Part shown: positions 19,508 to 28,913 of the stretch, piece after piece
Layout of the letters: every line of letters starts with the position of its first letter
Position numbering within the stretch: position 1 is the first letter of the stretch
Made by a program: the position numbers and the translations under genes
Notes under the pieces: model-generated
What the model saw: only the letters and a program-made list of their open reading frames with translations
Databases searched by the model: none
What the model was told of the DNA's origin: nothing
Origin: Streptococcus porcinus
GTDB lineage: Bacteria > Bacillota > Bacilli > Lactobacillales > Streptococcaceae
Reading direction: 5' to 3'
Assembly (NCBI RefSeq): GCF_900475415.1
Contig: NZ_LS483388.1
Coordinates: forward strand, 792,001-856,000
DNA length: 64,000 nucleotides

Positions 19508-20506
19508 ATGAAAAGTAAACGGTTAATAGTAAGTTTGATCATCATCGTGATCATGGTTTTGGGATCGCTGGTTTTGGACAAGGGCAACCACCAAAGGACG
19601 TTTGAAGACAAAAGTTTAATCAAGGTGGGCATCTTGCAGCTGGTAACGCACGAAGCTTTGAACCAAATTGAACAAGGAATCGAAGACGAGTTGCACAGAC
19701 AACCAGTATCTGGTAAAAAAATTAAGGTCACACTTATGAACGCCGAAGGGGATCAGAGTAAAATCCAAACGATGAGCCATCAGTTATTAACTAAGGGCAG
19801 TGATATCCTAGTCGGTATTGCAACGCCAGCTGCTCAAGGACTAGCAGCTGCTACAAAAGAGGTACCAGTGATTATGTCTGCAGTTACAGACCCTGTAGGT
19901 GCCAAATTAGTCAAGAATTTGGATAAGCCAGAGGCTAATGTTACAGGTTTATCTAACCGCGTCCCCTTGAAACAAACGGTTACACTCATTAAAGAGCTGA
20001 CACCAGAAGTTAAAAGAATTGCTGTTTTATATGCTAGTAATGAAGATAACTCCCTTTCACAGGTAAGAGACTTTACCGCTTATGCTAAATCGGCAGGCTA
20101 TCAGGTTTTTCCCTATGCTGTTCCGTCAACTAATGAAGTTCCTTCAACCATGTCAATTATAACTGGAAAAGTTGATGCTATCTTTTTACCTCAAGACAAT
20201 ACCATTGCTTCTGCTTTTTCGGCCGTTATTAGCGCTAGCAATACTGCGAAAATACCAGTCTACTCTAGTGTGGATACCATGGTAGAGGCTGGCAGTATCG
20301 CCTCAGTTTCACAAAATCAATACCAACTAGGAGTAGAGACCGCAAAGCAAATCAAGGCTCTAGTGGCTGGCAAGGAAGTCAGTCAGGTTCCGGTCAAAAT
20401 TGTAGATAATGGAAAAGCAGTCATCAATCTAAGAGTAGCTGACCGATTGGGAATAAAGATCCCTGAAAGCTTAGCAAAGACTGCTGATATTCTTGGTAAG
20501 AAATAG
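19508..20506 (+). CDS. trpX: Tryptophan ABC transporter substrate-binding protein
   Basis: A 332-residue ABC_sub_bind (PF04392) protein with one N-terminal hydrophobic segment (about residues 5-22) that anchors or exports it. Typical signatures are GSDILVGIATPAAQGLAA, VPVIMSAVTDPVGAKLV and QDNTIASAF. The ATG at 19508 follows AGGAGA; the frame is open to 19460, but that start lies within the terminator hairpin. The leader peptide with Trp codons and the gene order binding protein-permease-ATPase support the tryptophan assignment used for TrpXYZ in other streptococci. Confidence 0.85.
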   Translation: MKSKRLIVSLIIIVIMVLGSLVLDKGNHQRTFEDKSLIKVGILQLVTHEALNQIEQGIEDELHRQPVSGKKIKVTLMNAEGDQSKIQTMSHQLLTKGSDILVGIATPAAQGLAAATKEVPVIMSAVTDPVGAKLVKNLDKPEANVTGLSNRVPLKQTVTLIKELTPEVKRIAVLYASNEDNSLSQVRDFTAYAKSAGYQVFPYAVPSTNEVPSTMSIITGKVDAIFLPQDNTIASAFSAVISASNTAKIPVYSSVDTMVEAGSIASVSQNQYQLGVETAKQIKALVAGKEVSQVPVKIVDNGKAVINLRVADRLGIKIPESLAKTADILGKK

Positions 20507-20515
20507 GAGGCATCA

Positions 20516-21385
20516 ATGATTATTTCATCTGTTTCACAAGGTTTATTATGGGGGATTTTAGGCCTCGGGATATACCTCACTTTTAGAATTTTAAACTTTC
20601 CTGATATGACCACTGAAGGATCCTTTCCTCTTGGTGGTGCAGTAACGGTAACTGCTATGAATATGGGATTGAACCCTTTTTTAGCCACCTTTATGGGAAT
20701 GGTTGCTGGTGGAGTAGCGGGCTTTATAACGGGACTTTTATATACAAAAGGTAAGATACCCACCATTTTAGCAGGGATTCTAGTTATGACGTCTTGCAAT
20801 TCAATTATGTTAATGGTTATGGGGAGGGCTAATTTGGGACTCCAAGAGATCAAGCGTATCCAAGATTATTTGCCATTTGCACCCAACGTTAACCAATTAA
20901 TCATGGGCTGTTTAGCAGTTTCTCTCATTATATTTCTCTTGATTTATTTCCTCTATACTGATTTAGGACAGGCTTATATCGCAACGGGAGATAATCGTGA
21001 TATGGCTAAAAGTTTTGGAATTAATACCGATCGTATGGAGTTAATGGGTTTGGTCCTTTCAAATGCTCTAATTGGTTTATCAGGAGCACTTGTTAGTCAG
21101 CAAGACGGCTACGCTGATGTTTCTAAGGGAATAGGAGTCATTGTTATTGGTCTTGCTAGTATCATTATCGGAGAAGTTTTATACTCAATTAATCTGACTC
21201 TCTTGGAGCGTCTGATTGCTATTCTAGTTGGTTCTGTCCTGTATCAATTTCTGATTTCAGCGGTGATTGCTTTAGGGTTTAATACCAATTATTTGAAACT
21301 TTTCAGTGCACTTGTGCTTGCTCTTTGTTTGACGATGCCAGTGCTGCGTAAGCGATTCTTTAAGGGGGTAAAAGTATCACGATGA
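20516..21385 (+). CDS. trpY: Tryptophan ABC transporter permease
   Basis: A 289-residue permease related to the branched-chain amino acid/LivH and BmpA-type family, with about eight to nine transmembrane helices. The conserved FRILNFPDMTTEGSFPLGGA near residue 25 and GLALSNALIGLSGAL-like stretch at about 180-195 are family signatures. It starts 10 bases after trpX with AGGAGG upstream and overlaps trpZ by 4 bases. It forms the membrane channel of the predicted tryptophan importer. Confidence 0.87.
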   Translation: MIISSVSQGLLWGILGLGIYLTFRILNFPDMTTEGSFPLGGAVTVTAMNMGLNPFLATFMGMVAGGVAGFITGLLYTKGKIPTILAGILVMTSCNSIMLMVMGRANLGLQEIKRIQDYLPFAPNVNQLIMGCLAVSLIIFLLIYFLYTDLGQAYIATGDNRDMAKSFGINTDRMELMGLVLSNALIGLSGALVSQQDGYADVSKGIGVIVIGLASIIIGEVLYSINLTLLERLIAILVGSVLYQFLISAVIALGFNTNYLKLFSALVLALCLTMPVLRKRFFKGVKVSR

Positions 21386-22140
21386 CAAAAATTATTGAAT
21401 TAATTGACGCTTCCCTAACCGTTAATAATGGTTTTGATGATCATAAGACCATTCTAGATAATGTTAATTTGACTATTTATGAGCATGATTTCATCACTGT
21501 TTTAGGGGGAAATGGTGCGGGTAAGTCAACCCTTTTTAACGTGATTGCGGGAACCTTGCTTTTGAGCAAAGGGCAAATTAAAATCTTAGGACATGATGTG
21601 ACACGTATGGGAGCTGAGCGCCGGGCAAACTATTTGGCACGGGTTTTCCAAGATCCGAAAATGGGGACGGCACCTAGAATGACAGTAGCAGAGAATCTCT
21701 TAATTGCCGAGAAACGAGGGGACAAACGACGCCTGATAAAACGCTCCCTACAGGCCAGAAGTAGCTATTTCTTGGAACTATTAGCTAAGACTGGCAACGG
21801 CTTGGAAACTCACCTTGAAACACCAACAGGGTTACTTTCTGGGGGGCAGCGTCAGGCACTAAGCTTACTCATGGCCACACTCAAGCGTCCAGATTTGCTA
21901 CTCTTGGATGAACACACAGCAGCCCTAGATCCCAAAACCAGCTTGTCTTTAATGAACTTGACCGATACTTTTGTCAGAGAGGACCATTTAACGGCTCTGA
22001 TGATTACCCACCATATGGAAGACGCCTTGACTTATGGGAATCGGCTAATCGTCATGAAAGATGGTAAAATTATCAAGGATTTGGATCAAAAAGCTAAGGC
22101 AGAACTCAGTATCGCCGATTACTACCAACTTTTTGAATAA
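21382..22140 (+). CDS. trpZ: Tryptophan ABC transporter ATP-binding protein
   Basis: A 252-residue ABC ATPase. Walker A is GGNGAGKST, the signature is LSGGQRQAL, and Walker B is LLLLDEHTAALDP. The Walker B catalytic Glu is followed by His where most importers have Pro (DEHTA instead of DEPTS), a feature common in this transporter family. ATGA overlap with trpY indicates coupling. A short hairpin with a T-run follows the stop. Confidence 0.88.
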   Translation: MTKIIELIDASLTVNNGFDDHKTILDNVNLTIYEHDFITVLGGNGAGKSTLFNVIAGTLLLSKGQIKILGHDVTRMGAERRANYLARVFQDPKMGTAPRMTVAENLLIAEKRGDKRRLIKRSLQARSSYFLELLAKTGNGLETHLETPTGLLSGGQRQALSLLMATLKRPDLLLLDEHTAALDPKTSLSLMNLTDTFVREDHLTALMITHHMEDALTYGNRLIVMKDGKIIKDLDQKAKAELSIADYYQLFE

Positions 22141-22151
22141 GAAGCTAAGAG

Positions 22152-22178
22152 AAGTCTTGATTTTTCAAGGCTTTTTTT
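22152..22178 (+). terminator. Terminator of trpXYZ
   Basis: AGTCTTGA pairs with TCAAGGCT around TTTT and is followed by a run of T. Confidence 0.75.
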
Positions 22179-22323
22179 GAGAATAGTTGGCACTTCTGAG
22201 ATAGGAGATAGCAAAAAAAGATGAAAATATGGTATACTATTATGGAGTGTAGCAAAGCTACAAAACAGTAATTCGACTTACCATGTAAGGACCGTTTGTA
22301 ATAAATAATCTTAAAGGAGTATC

Positions 22324-23985
22324 ATGAGTGATATAAAAATTATCGCCTTGGGGGGAGTTCGTGAATATGGAAAGAACTTCTACTTGGTAGAAATAAACAA
22401 TTCGATTTTTATCTTAGATTCGGGCTTGAAATACCCAGAGAACGAGCAATTGGGAGTGGATCTTGTTATCCCAAATTTAGATTACCTTATTGAAAATAAA
22501 GATAAGGTACAAGGTGTATTCTTAAGCCACGGCCATGCCGATGCCATTGGAGCCTTGCCTTACCTATTAGCAGAAGTGCCTGTTCCTGTTTTTGGTTCTG
22601 AGTTAACCATAGAACTAGCCAAGCTCTTTGTTAAAAGTAACAATGCTACTAAAAAATTTAACAACTTTCATATTGTTGATAGTGAAACAGAGATTGAATT
22701 CCGTGATGGTTTGGTTTCTTTCTTTAGCACTACCCACTCAATCCCAGAAACCTTGGGAGTAGTTATCGGCACCGACCGTGGAAATATTGTCTACACAGGT
22801 GATTTTAAATTCGACCAGGCAGCGCGTGAAGGTTACCAAACAGACCTAGCTCGTCTAGCTGAGATTGGTAAAGAAGGCGTTCTTGCTTTACTATCAGCAT
22901 CTGCTAACGCCACTTCAGTTGTGCAAACAGCTAGTGAAACTGAAGTTGGTGATGAGATGAACCAAGTTATTGGTGACGCAGAGGGTCGTGTGATTATTGC
23001 AGCAGTTGCTTCAAACTTAGTCCGAATTCAGCAGGTTTTTGACTCAGCAGCAGCTTCTGGTAGACGCGTGGTTCTGACTGGTAGTGATGTGGAAAATGTT
23101 GTGCGCACGGCTATCCGTCTGAAAAAATTAACACTGATTGACGAAAAATTGTTAATAAAACCAAAAGACATGTCTAAATATGAGGATCATGAACTTATTG
23201 TCCTTGAAGCAGGACGAATGGGTGAGCCAATTGTGAGCTTGCAAAAAATGGCAATAGGCCGTCACCGCTTTGTTAACATTAAAAAAGGTGATTTGGTCTA
23301 TATCGTCACCACACCAAATGTTGCTAAAGAAGCGATGGTTGCGCGTGTTGAAAACCTCATTTATAAAGCAGGTGGCTCAGTCAACCTAATTACTCAAAAT
23401 TTACGAGTTTCTGGTCATGCTAATGGACGTGACTTGCAGTTAATGCTTAACTTAATCAAACCGAAATACTTGTTCCCAATTCAGGGTGAGTACCGTGATT
23501 TAGCAGCCCATGCTGATTTAGCAGAAGAGATTGGACTTTTCCCAGAAAATATCTACATTGTTAAACGTGGTGATATCATGGTTCTCAACCAAGAGGGCTT
23601 CTTGCATGAAGGTGCGATTCCTGCTAGCGATGTTATGATTGATGGTAATGCTATCGGAGATGTCGGCAACATTGTTCTGCGTGACCGTAAAGTCTTATCA
23701 GAAGATGGGATCTTTATTGTTGTTATTACTGTTAGCAAGCGTGAAAAGAGAATCATTTCAAAAGCTAAGGTCAATACTCGTGGCTTTGTTTACGTTAAAA
23801 AGAGCCGTGATATTCTGCGAGAAAGTGCAGAATTGGTCAATACCACAGTGGGTAATTACCTGCAACAAGACAATTTTGATTGGGGCGAACTCAAGGGATC
23901 TGTCCGCGATGAGTTGTCTAAATTCTTATTTGAACAAACAAAACGTCGTCCAGCTATTCTTCCAGTAGTCATGGAAGTCCGCTAA
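22324..23985 (+). CDS. rnjB: Ribonuclease J2, catalytically degenerate
   Basis: A 553-residue beta-CASP metallo-beta-lactamase RNase. The motif 2 signature HxHxDH reads HGHADA here (residues 69-74), so the last metal-binding His is Ala. The C-terminal PIHGEYR motif reads PIQGEYR (about residue 387), a second His lost. Other metal ligands (TTHSIPE, YTGDFKFD, SGHANGRD) remain. Such losses are typical of RNase J2, the weakly active partner of RNase J1 in 5'-3' decay and processing of RNA. A good AAAGGAG site precedes the ATG. J1 is not in this window. Confidence 0.87.
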   Translation: MSDIKIIALGGVREYGKNFYLVEINNSIFILDSGLKYPENEQLGVDLVIPNLDYLIENKDKVQGVFLSHGHADAIGALPYLLAEVPVPVFGSELTIELAKLFVKSNNATKKFNNFHIVDSETEIEFRDGLVSFFSTTHSIPETLGVVIGTDRGNIVYTGDFKFDQAAREGYQTDLARLAEIGKEGVLALLSASANATSVVQTASETEVGDEMNQVIGDAEGRVIIAAVASNLVRIQQVFDSAAASGRRVVLTGSDVENVVRTAIRLKKLTLIDEKLLIKPKDMSKYEDHELIVLEAGRMGEPIVSLQKMAIGRHRFVNIKKGDLVYIVTTPNVAKEAMVARVENLIYKAGGSVNLITQNLRVSGHANGRDLQLMLNLIKPKYLFPIQGEYRDLAAHADLAEEIGLFPENIYIVKRGDIMVLNQEGFLHEGAIPASDVMIDGNAIGDVGNIVLRDRKVLSEDGIFIVVITVSKREKRIISKAKVNTRGFVYVKKSRDILRESAELVNTTVGNYLQQDNFDWGELKGSVRDELSKFLFEQTKRRPAILPVVMEVR

Positions 23986-24051
23986 GTGATTTCTGGAGAC
24001 AAACGAAAGTATACTAGTTATGATAGGGGTTCAGTGACCCTTTGACAATTG

Positions 24052-24101
24052 ATGAGTGAGATAGTCAGCTTCGATGCTTTGGCCAATCTCACTCATTTTT
24101 C
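24052..24101 (+). terminator. Terminator after rnjB
   Basis: ATGAGTGAGAT (24052-24062) pairs with ATCTCACTCAT (24086-24096), followed by a T-run. It separates rnjB from the esterase gene. Confidence 0.8.
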
Positions 24102-24129
24102 ATCATTGAAATGAATAGAAAGGCATTAT

Positions 24130-24915
24130 ATGGCAACTATATCAATTGAATACCGTTCAGAAGTATTAGAGATGGAACGACAAGTAAATGTGATTTATCC
24201 CGACCAATCCTCACTAGCTATAGAGGAGCAAGGAGATACTGATATTCCTGTTTTATACCTTCTCCATGGAATGGGTGGAAATGAAAATTCTTGGCAAAAA
24301 AGAACCGATATTGAACGTCTGCTCAGACATACTAATCTGATTGTGGTCATGCCATCAACTGATTTGGGCTGGTATACAGATACTGCTTCTGGTCTCTCAT
24401 ATTATCAAGCGATAGCCAGCGAATTACCACAAGTTCTGCGCAGCTTTTTCCCTAATATGACCCAAAAACGTGAAAAAACCTTTATTGCAGGTCTTTCTAT
24501 GGGAGGTTATGGTGCCTATAAGATAGCTTTAAAAACTAATCGTTTTTCTTACGCAGCTTCTTTTTCTGGAGCACTTACGACACCTGAGGCTGTTTTTGAT
24601 AAGATGGATGATAATACTGTCAAGTATTGGCGTGGCATCTTTGGTGATTTGGATGCTAGTCAGATTGAACAACACCAATTAAGAGCTATGGTTCCTGAAT
24701 CAGATTTACAAACCCATTTCTATGCTTGGTGTGGTTATGAAGATTTCCTGTTTGATGCTAATGAGAGAGCTGTTACAGAATTGCAGGAACTTGGTCTTGA
24801 TATTAGCTATAAAAAAGATCACGGTACCCATGATTGGTATTATTGGAACCAGCAACTAGAAGTGCTTTTGGAGTGGTTGCCGATACATTATGTTAAAGAA
24901 GAGAGACTCTCATGA
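24130..24915 (+). CDS. Esterase of the EstA/esterase D family
   Basis: A 261-residue alpha/beta hydrolase related to tributyrin esterase EstA and S-formylglutathione hydrolase. The nucleophile elbow is GLSMGGYGAY (Ser about residue 119), the oxyanion region is LLHGMGGNENSW, and the catalytic His is likely in KDHGTHDWYYW near the C-terminus. No signal peptide, so probably cytoplasmic. In streptococci this type cleaves short-chain acyl esters; the natural substrate is unknown. The following matrixin gene starts 16 bases after its stop. Confidence 0.87.
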   Translation: MATISIEYRSEVLEMERQVNVIYPDQSSLAIEEQGDTDIPVLYLLHGMGGNENSWQKRTDIERLLRHTNLIVVMPSTDLGWYTDTASGLSYYQAIASELPQVLRSFFPNMTQKREKTFIAGLSMGGYGAYKIALKTNRFSYAASFSGALTTPEAVFDKMDDNTVKYWRGIFGDLDASQIEQHQLRAMVPESDLQTHFYAWCGYEDFLFDANERAVTELQELGLDISYKKDHGTHDWYYWNQQLEVLLEWLPIHYVKEERLS

Positions 24916-24931
24916 GACTTGGAGGCCAACG

Positions 24932-25663
24932 ATGAAGAAATTCTTAAAAGCCTTATTCTGGCTGCCCTTAAAGATTCTCCAAGTGATTTGGCGGATTATT
25001 TGGGGCTTTCTACAAACAATTATCATTCTGGCTATTCTTATTTTTGGACTACTTTATTATGCCAATCACAGTGATTCAGCCTTAGCTAATCAGATTTCCA
25101 CTGTCAGCGAAAAAATTGTTAAACTGTACAATGTTTGGAATAATACGCAGACAAAAACAAAGAAACAGGTTAAACAAACGTTAAATGTTGATCATCTTCA
25201 TCACACCCACGGGGTTAAGTGGCCTGATAACCAGGCGAAGGTCTATATCAAAACAACTAATCCTATTTTTCATAATGCTTATCAGGCTGCCTTAAATAAT
25301 TGGAACAGCACGGGAGCTTTCCGCTTTATAGTGGTCGATGATGGCAGTAAGGCAGATATCATCGCTGATGAATCTAATGATAAAACAGCCGATGCAGCTG
25401 GTCTAGCCAATGTTGAGAGTCAGCCACTGACACAAACCATAACTAGTGTTAAAGTGTATTTGAACGCCTATTACCTATTAGATAGCCATTATGGTTACAG
25501 TAGTGAGCGAATTGTACATACCGCAGAACATGAGTTGGGACATGCTATCGGCTTAGAACATACTGATGATCAAGTATCTGTTATGCAGACGGCAGGTTCA
25601 TTTTACGGCATTCAAGCAGCAGATATAGCGCGTGTCAAAACTCTCTATGAGAAAAAGAATTAA
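24932..25663 (+). CDS. Membrane-anchored matrixin-family zinc metalloprotease
   Basis: A 243-residue protein with an N-terminal hydrophobic anchor (about residues 8-42), a linker rich in Lys/Thr, and a C-terminal metzincin catalytic domain. The zinc-binding consensus HExxHxxGLxH is complete as HELGHAIGLEH starting at about residue 200, and a downstream SVMQTAGSFYG supplies the Met-turn. I chose the ATG at 24932 because TTGGAGG lies just before it; the upstream open frame overlaps the esterase gene. It probably acts outside the membrane. The substrate is unknown. Confidence 0.87.
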   Translation: MKKFLKALFWLPLKILQVIWRIIWGFLQTIIILAILIFGLLYYANHSDSALANQISTVSEKIVKLYNVWNNTQTKTKKQVKQTLNVDHLHHTHGVKWPDNQAKVYIKTTNPIFHNAYQAALNNWNSTGAFRFIVVDDGSKADIIADESNDKTADAAGLANVESQPLTQTITSVKVYLNAYYLLDSHYGYSSERIVHTAEHELGHAIGLEHTDDQVSVMQTAGSFYGIQAADIARVKTLYEKKN

Positions 25664-25708
25664 AATCACCCTATAAGAGTTTTTAGGTTGAAATAATAAC
25701 CGAAAATG

Positions 25709-25730
25709 TCCCCAAATGGGGCTTTTTTTT
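25709..25730 (+). terminator. Short terminator before the ABC-F gene
   Basis: CCCC-AAAT-GGGG followed by C and eight T. The stem is only 4 bp, so strength is uncertain. Confidence 0.45.
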
Positions 25731-25738
25731 GCTACAAT
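25730..25738 (+). promoter_or_regulatory. Extended -10 six bases from the ABC-F start codon
   Basis: TGCTACAAT ends at 25738 and the ATG begins at 25745. Transcription would start at or next to the ATG, giving a leaderless mRNA. No Shine-Dalgarno is present. Confidence 0.5.
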
Positions 25739-25744
25739 GACAGT

Positions 25745-27658
25745 ATGATTATTTTACAAGCAAATAAAATTGAACGTTCCTTTTCAGGAGATGTTTTATT
25801 TCAGAATGTTAGCCTTCAAATTGACGAACGTGATCGAATTGCCTTAGTTGGTCCAAATGGCGTTGGTAAGTCAACCTTATTAAAAATATTAGTGGGTGAA
25901 GAAGCTCCCACTAGTGGTGAGATTAATAAGAAAAAAGACCTAAGCCTATCATATCTGGCTCAAGATAGCCGTTTTGAGTCGTGTCATACAATCTACCAAG
26001 AGATGTTAGCTGTTTTTGCTGACCTCCGCCAAGACGAAGCCCGCTTACGACAAATGGAGAGCCAAATGGGTCAGCTTACTGGGGAAGCCCTGCAAAAACT
26101 CATGCAGGATTATGACCGTCTAACAGAATCCTTCCGTCTTCGTAACGGTTTTAGCTATGAGTCGGATATTAAAGCTATTTTAAATGGCTTTAAATTTGAC
26201 CAAAGTATGTGGGATATGCCCATAGCAGCATTATCAGGTGGCCAAAATACCCGATTGGCCTTAGCGAAAATGCTTCTAGAAAAACCAGATTTATTAGTGC
26301 TAGATGAGCCGACTAACCATTTGGACATTGAAACCATTGCGTGGTTAGAAAACTACCTCTCCAATTATCAAGGTGCCCTCCTTATTGTCAGTCATGACCG
26401 TTACTTTTTAGATAAAGTGGCCACTGTCACATTTGATTTGCAAAAAAACGGCCTTGACCGTTACGTGGGGAATTATTCACGGTTTGTTGACTTGAAGGCT
26501 GCAAAGTTAGCTAACCAAGAAAAAAACTATGATAAACAGCAAAAAGAAATTGCCAAGCTAGAAGAATTTGTGCAAAAAAATATCGTCAGGGCTTCAACCA
26601 CCAAGCGTGCTCAAGCAAGGCGAAAACAGTTGGAGAAAATTGATCGCCTAGAAAAACCAAGCGTCAGCAGCAAAACAGCCCAGATGACCTTTCACTCAGA
26701 AAAACCCTCAGGTAATCAGGTCCTGAATGTTCAGCACGCTGCTATTGGATACCATCAGCAGGTCTTATCTGAGCCCATTGATTTCGAAGTCCAAAAATGG
26801 GATGCTATTGCTATCGTTGGTCCAAATGGGATTGGCAAATCAACGCTGATAAAAGCCATCGTCAAACAGATTCCCTTTATCAGAGGGGAGATAAAATATG
26901 GCGCTAACTTGGAGATAGGCTATTACGACCAGACCCAGTCACGACTAACTAAGACTAACAGTGTTCTTGAGGAATTATGGAATGCTTTTCCAACCACCCC
27001 AGAGTTAGAGATTAGAAATCGCCTAGGGGCTTTCCTCTTTTCAGGAGATGATGTTAAAAAATCGGTTAGTATGTTGTCAGGAGGAGAACGAGCTCGCCTT
27101 TTACTAGCCAAGTTATCTATGGAAAATAACAATTTTCTCATCTTAGATGAGCCTACCAACCACCTGGACATTGATAGCAAAGAAGTTTTAGAGAATGCTC
27201 TCATTGACTATGATGGTACCCTCTTGTTTGTTAGTCATGACCGTTATTTTATCAATCGCGTTGCTAGCAAAGTTTTGGAAATTACAGAGACAGGGTCTCA
27301 TTTGTATTTAGGGGACTACGATTATTATATTGGGAAAAAGGCCGAGCTAGAAGAATTAGCACGCCTCAGCCAACCTACAAGTGAGCCTGTAACAACTGAT
27401 TCATTTATCCCCAACACGGACTATCAAAAGCAAAAAGAAAACCAAAAAGAAGTGCGAAAATTAAGCAGACGCTTAGTTGAAATCGAAAATCGTTTGGAAG
27501 ATATCGACGCTGAAATCGCCGTAATCGCTGAAAAAATGGTCGCAACAAATGACCCAGATCTCTTAATGGATTGTCAAAAAGAGTTGGATCAGTATGAATT
27601 AGAACAGATGACCTTGATGGACGAGTGGGAGGAAATTGGTACACAACTGAACCTTTAA
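25745..27658 (+). CDS. ABC-F family ATPase (YdiF-like)
   Basis: A 637-residue soluble protein with two ABC domains and no membrane segment. Walker A motifs are GPNGVGKST and GPNGIGKST; signatures are LSGGQNTRL and LSGGERARL; both Walker B motifs read LDEPTNHLD. A charged linker (about 245-325) and a C-terminal coiled coil (about 555-637) complete the ABC-F plan. ABC-F proteins bind the ribosomal E site and relieve stalls or protect from antibiotics; the housekeeping YdiF/YfmR type is most likely. The start at 25745 gives MIILQANKIERSF, normal for the family; the upstream ATG at 25706 would place a terminator inside the gene. Confidence 0.88.
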   Translation: MIILQANKIERSFSGDVLFQNVSLQIDERDRIALVGPNGVGKSTLLKILVGEEAPTSGEINKKKDLSLSYLAQDSRFESCHTIYQEMLAVFADLRQDEARLRQMESQMGQLTGEALQKLMQDYDRLTESFRLRNGFSYESDIKAILNGFKFDQSMWDMPIAALSGGQNTRLALAKMLLEKPDLLVLDEPTNHLDIETIAWLENYLSNYQGALLIVSHDRYFLDKVATVTFDLQKNGLDRYVGNYSRFVDLKAAKLANQEKNYDKQQKEIAKLEEFVQKNIVRASTTKRAQARRKQLEKIDRLEKPSVSSKTAQMTFHSEKPSGNQVLNVQHAAIGYHQQVLSEPIDFEVQKWDAIAIVGPNGIGKSTLIKAIVKQIPFIRGEIKYGANLEIGYYDQTQSRLTKTNSVLEELWNAFPTTPELEIRNRLGAFLFSGDDVKKSVSMLSGGERARLLLAKLSMENNNFLILDEPTNHLDIDSKEVLENALIDYDGTLLFVSHDRYFINRVASKVLEITETGSHLYLGDYDYYIGKKAELEELARLSQPTSEPVTTDSFIPNTDYQKQKENQKEVRKLSRRLVEIENRLEDIDAEIAVIAEKMVATNDPDLLMDCQKELDQYELEQMTLMDEWEEIGTQLNL

Positions 27659-27675
27659 AAGTGAAAAAGTCATGG

Positions 27676-27706
27676 AAAAAGGATTGCTAAAGCAATCCTT
27701 TTTTTG
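27676..27706 (+). terminator. Terminator after the ABC-F gene
   Basis: AAAAAGGATTGCT pairs with AGCAATCCTTTTT around AA, followed by more T. Confidence 0.85.
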
Positions 27707-27799
27707 GAACTGTTATATATTATAAATAAAAAAATGCAACAGATTTTGTTATGGATTTCACATTGTTGGATTTGGCGTGAAATGCGTCTATTGGTGCAT

Positions 27800-27813
27800 A
27801 GGAAGCGGTTTAA
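27800..27813. promoter_or_regulatory. Possible CcpA cre site upstream of pdhA
   Basis: AGGAAGCGGTTTAA matches the cre consensus (TGNAARCGNWWWCA) at 12 of 14 positions, 65-78 bases upstream of the pdhA start. The regulator is inferred only from this match. Confidence 0.3.
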
Positions 27814-27877
27814 AAACTTGCAACTTGTGAAAAAATAAGTTACTATTGAATGGTAAAATGAAAAAATGGAGGCCAAA

Positions 27878-28846
27878 ATGGTAACAGTTTCTAGAGAACA
27901 ACATTTGGATATGTTTTTAAAAATGGAACGTATCCGTGAATTTGATTCACGTATTAACAAACTTGTACGTCGAGGTTTTGTACAAGGAATGACTCACTTC
28001 TCAGTAGGTGAAGAAGCGGCCAATGTGGGTGCAGTCGCACATTTAACTTATGATGATATTATTTTCTCAAATCACCGTGGACATGGACAATCTATTGCTA
28101 AAGACATGGATTTGAACAAAATGATGGCTGAGTTGGCTGGTAAAGCAACTGGTGTTTCTAAAGGTCGCGGAGGCTCAATGCACTTGGCTGACTTTGAAAA
28201 AGGGAACTACGGAACTAACGGTATCGTTGGTGGTGGCTATGCCCTTGCAGTAGGTGCTGCCTTAACACAACAATATAAAGGAACAAATAACATTGTTGTT
28301 GCTTTCTCAGGTGACGGCGCAACAAATGAAGGTTCTTTCCATGAGTCTGTTAACATGGCAGCGACTTGGAAGTTACCAGTTATCTTCTTCATTATCAACA
28401 ACCGTTACGGCATCTCAATGAACATTAACAACGCAACAAACACACCTCACCTTTATACACGTGCGGAAGCTTATGGCATTCCTGGTTTTTATTGTGAAGA
28501 TGGTAATGACTTAATGGCTGTTTATGAAACAATGGACCAAGCTGTTAAACATGTCCGTGGTGGTAACGGCCCTGCAATCGTTGAAGTAGAATCTTACCGT
28601 TGGTTTGGTCACTCAACTGCTGATGCTGGTAAATACCGTACTAAAGAAGAAGTTGCTTCTTGGAAAGAAAAAGATCCAATGCTTAAATACAGAGCTTACC
28701 TCACAAAAGAAGGTATTGCTACTGATGAAGAATTGGATGCTATTCAAGCACAAGTAAAACAAGAAATTGACGATGCTTATGAATATGCTCAAAACAGTCC
28801 AGACCCAGAACTTTCAGTTGCCTACGAAGATATTTGGGTTGACTAA
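27878..28846 (+). CDS. pdhA: Pyruvate dehydrogenase E1 component, alpha subunit
   Basis: A 322-residue TPP-dependent E1 alpha subunit. The TPP motif GDGATNEGSFHES runs into NNRYGIS as in the family, and GRGGSMHLAD precedes it. With pdhB it decarboxylates pyruvate and acetylates the E2 lipoyl group. The ATG at 27878 follows GGAGG; the in-frame ATG at 27866 precedes that site. It opens a four-gene operon. The gene could also be annotated as acoA (acetoin dehydrogenase), as in some streptococcal genomes; lplA next door and the lone complex favour PDH. Confidence 0.9.
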   Translation: MVTVSREQHLDMFLKMERIREFDSRINKLVRRGFVQGMTHFSVGEEAANVGAVAHLTYDDIIFSNHRGHGQSIAKDMDLNKMMAELAGKATGVSKGRGGSMHLADFEKGNYGTNGIVGGGYALAVGAALTQQYKGTNNIVVAFSGDGATNEGSFHESVNMAATWKLPVIFFIINNRYGISMNINNATNTPHLYTRAEAYGIPGFYCEDGNDLMAVYETMDQAVKHVRGGNGPAIVEVESYRWFGHSTADAGKYRTKEEVASWKEKDPMLKYRAYLTKEGIATDEELDAIQAQVKQEIDDAYEYAQNSPDPELSVAYEDIWVD

Positions 28847-28913
28847 GTTCGGATTTAGCCGTTATTAGTTGCAAAAAAACTAACAGAAATACGATTAAAA
28901 CTAGGAGTAAATA

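Noticed and set aside
20383-20853. Minus-strand 156-codon ORF over trpX/trpY
   Set aside because: Composition is that of an antisense frame of hydrophobic codons; trpX and trpY are clear.
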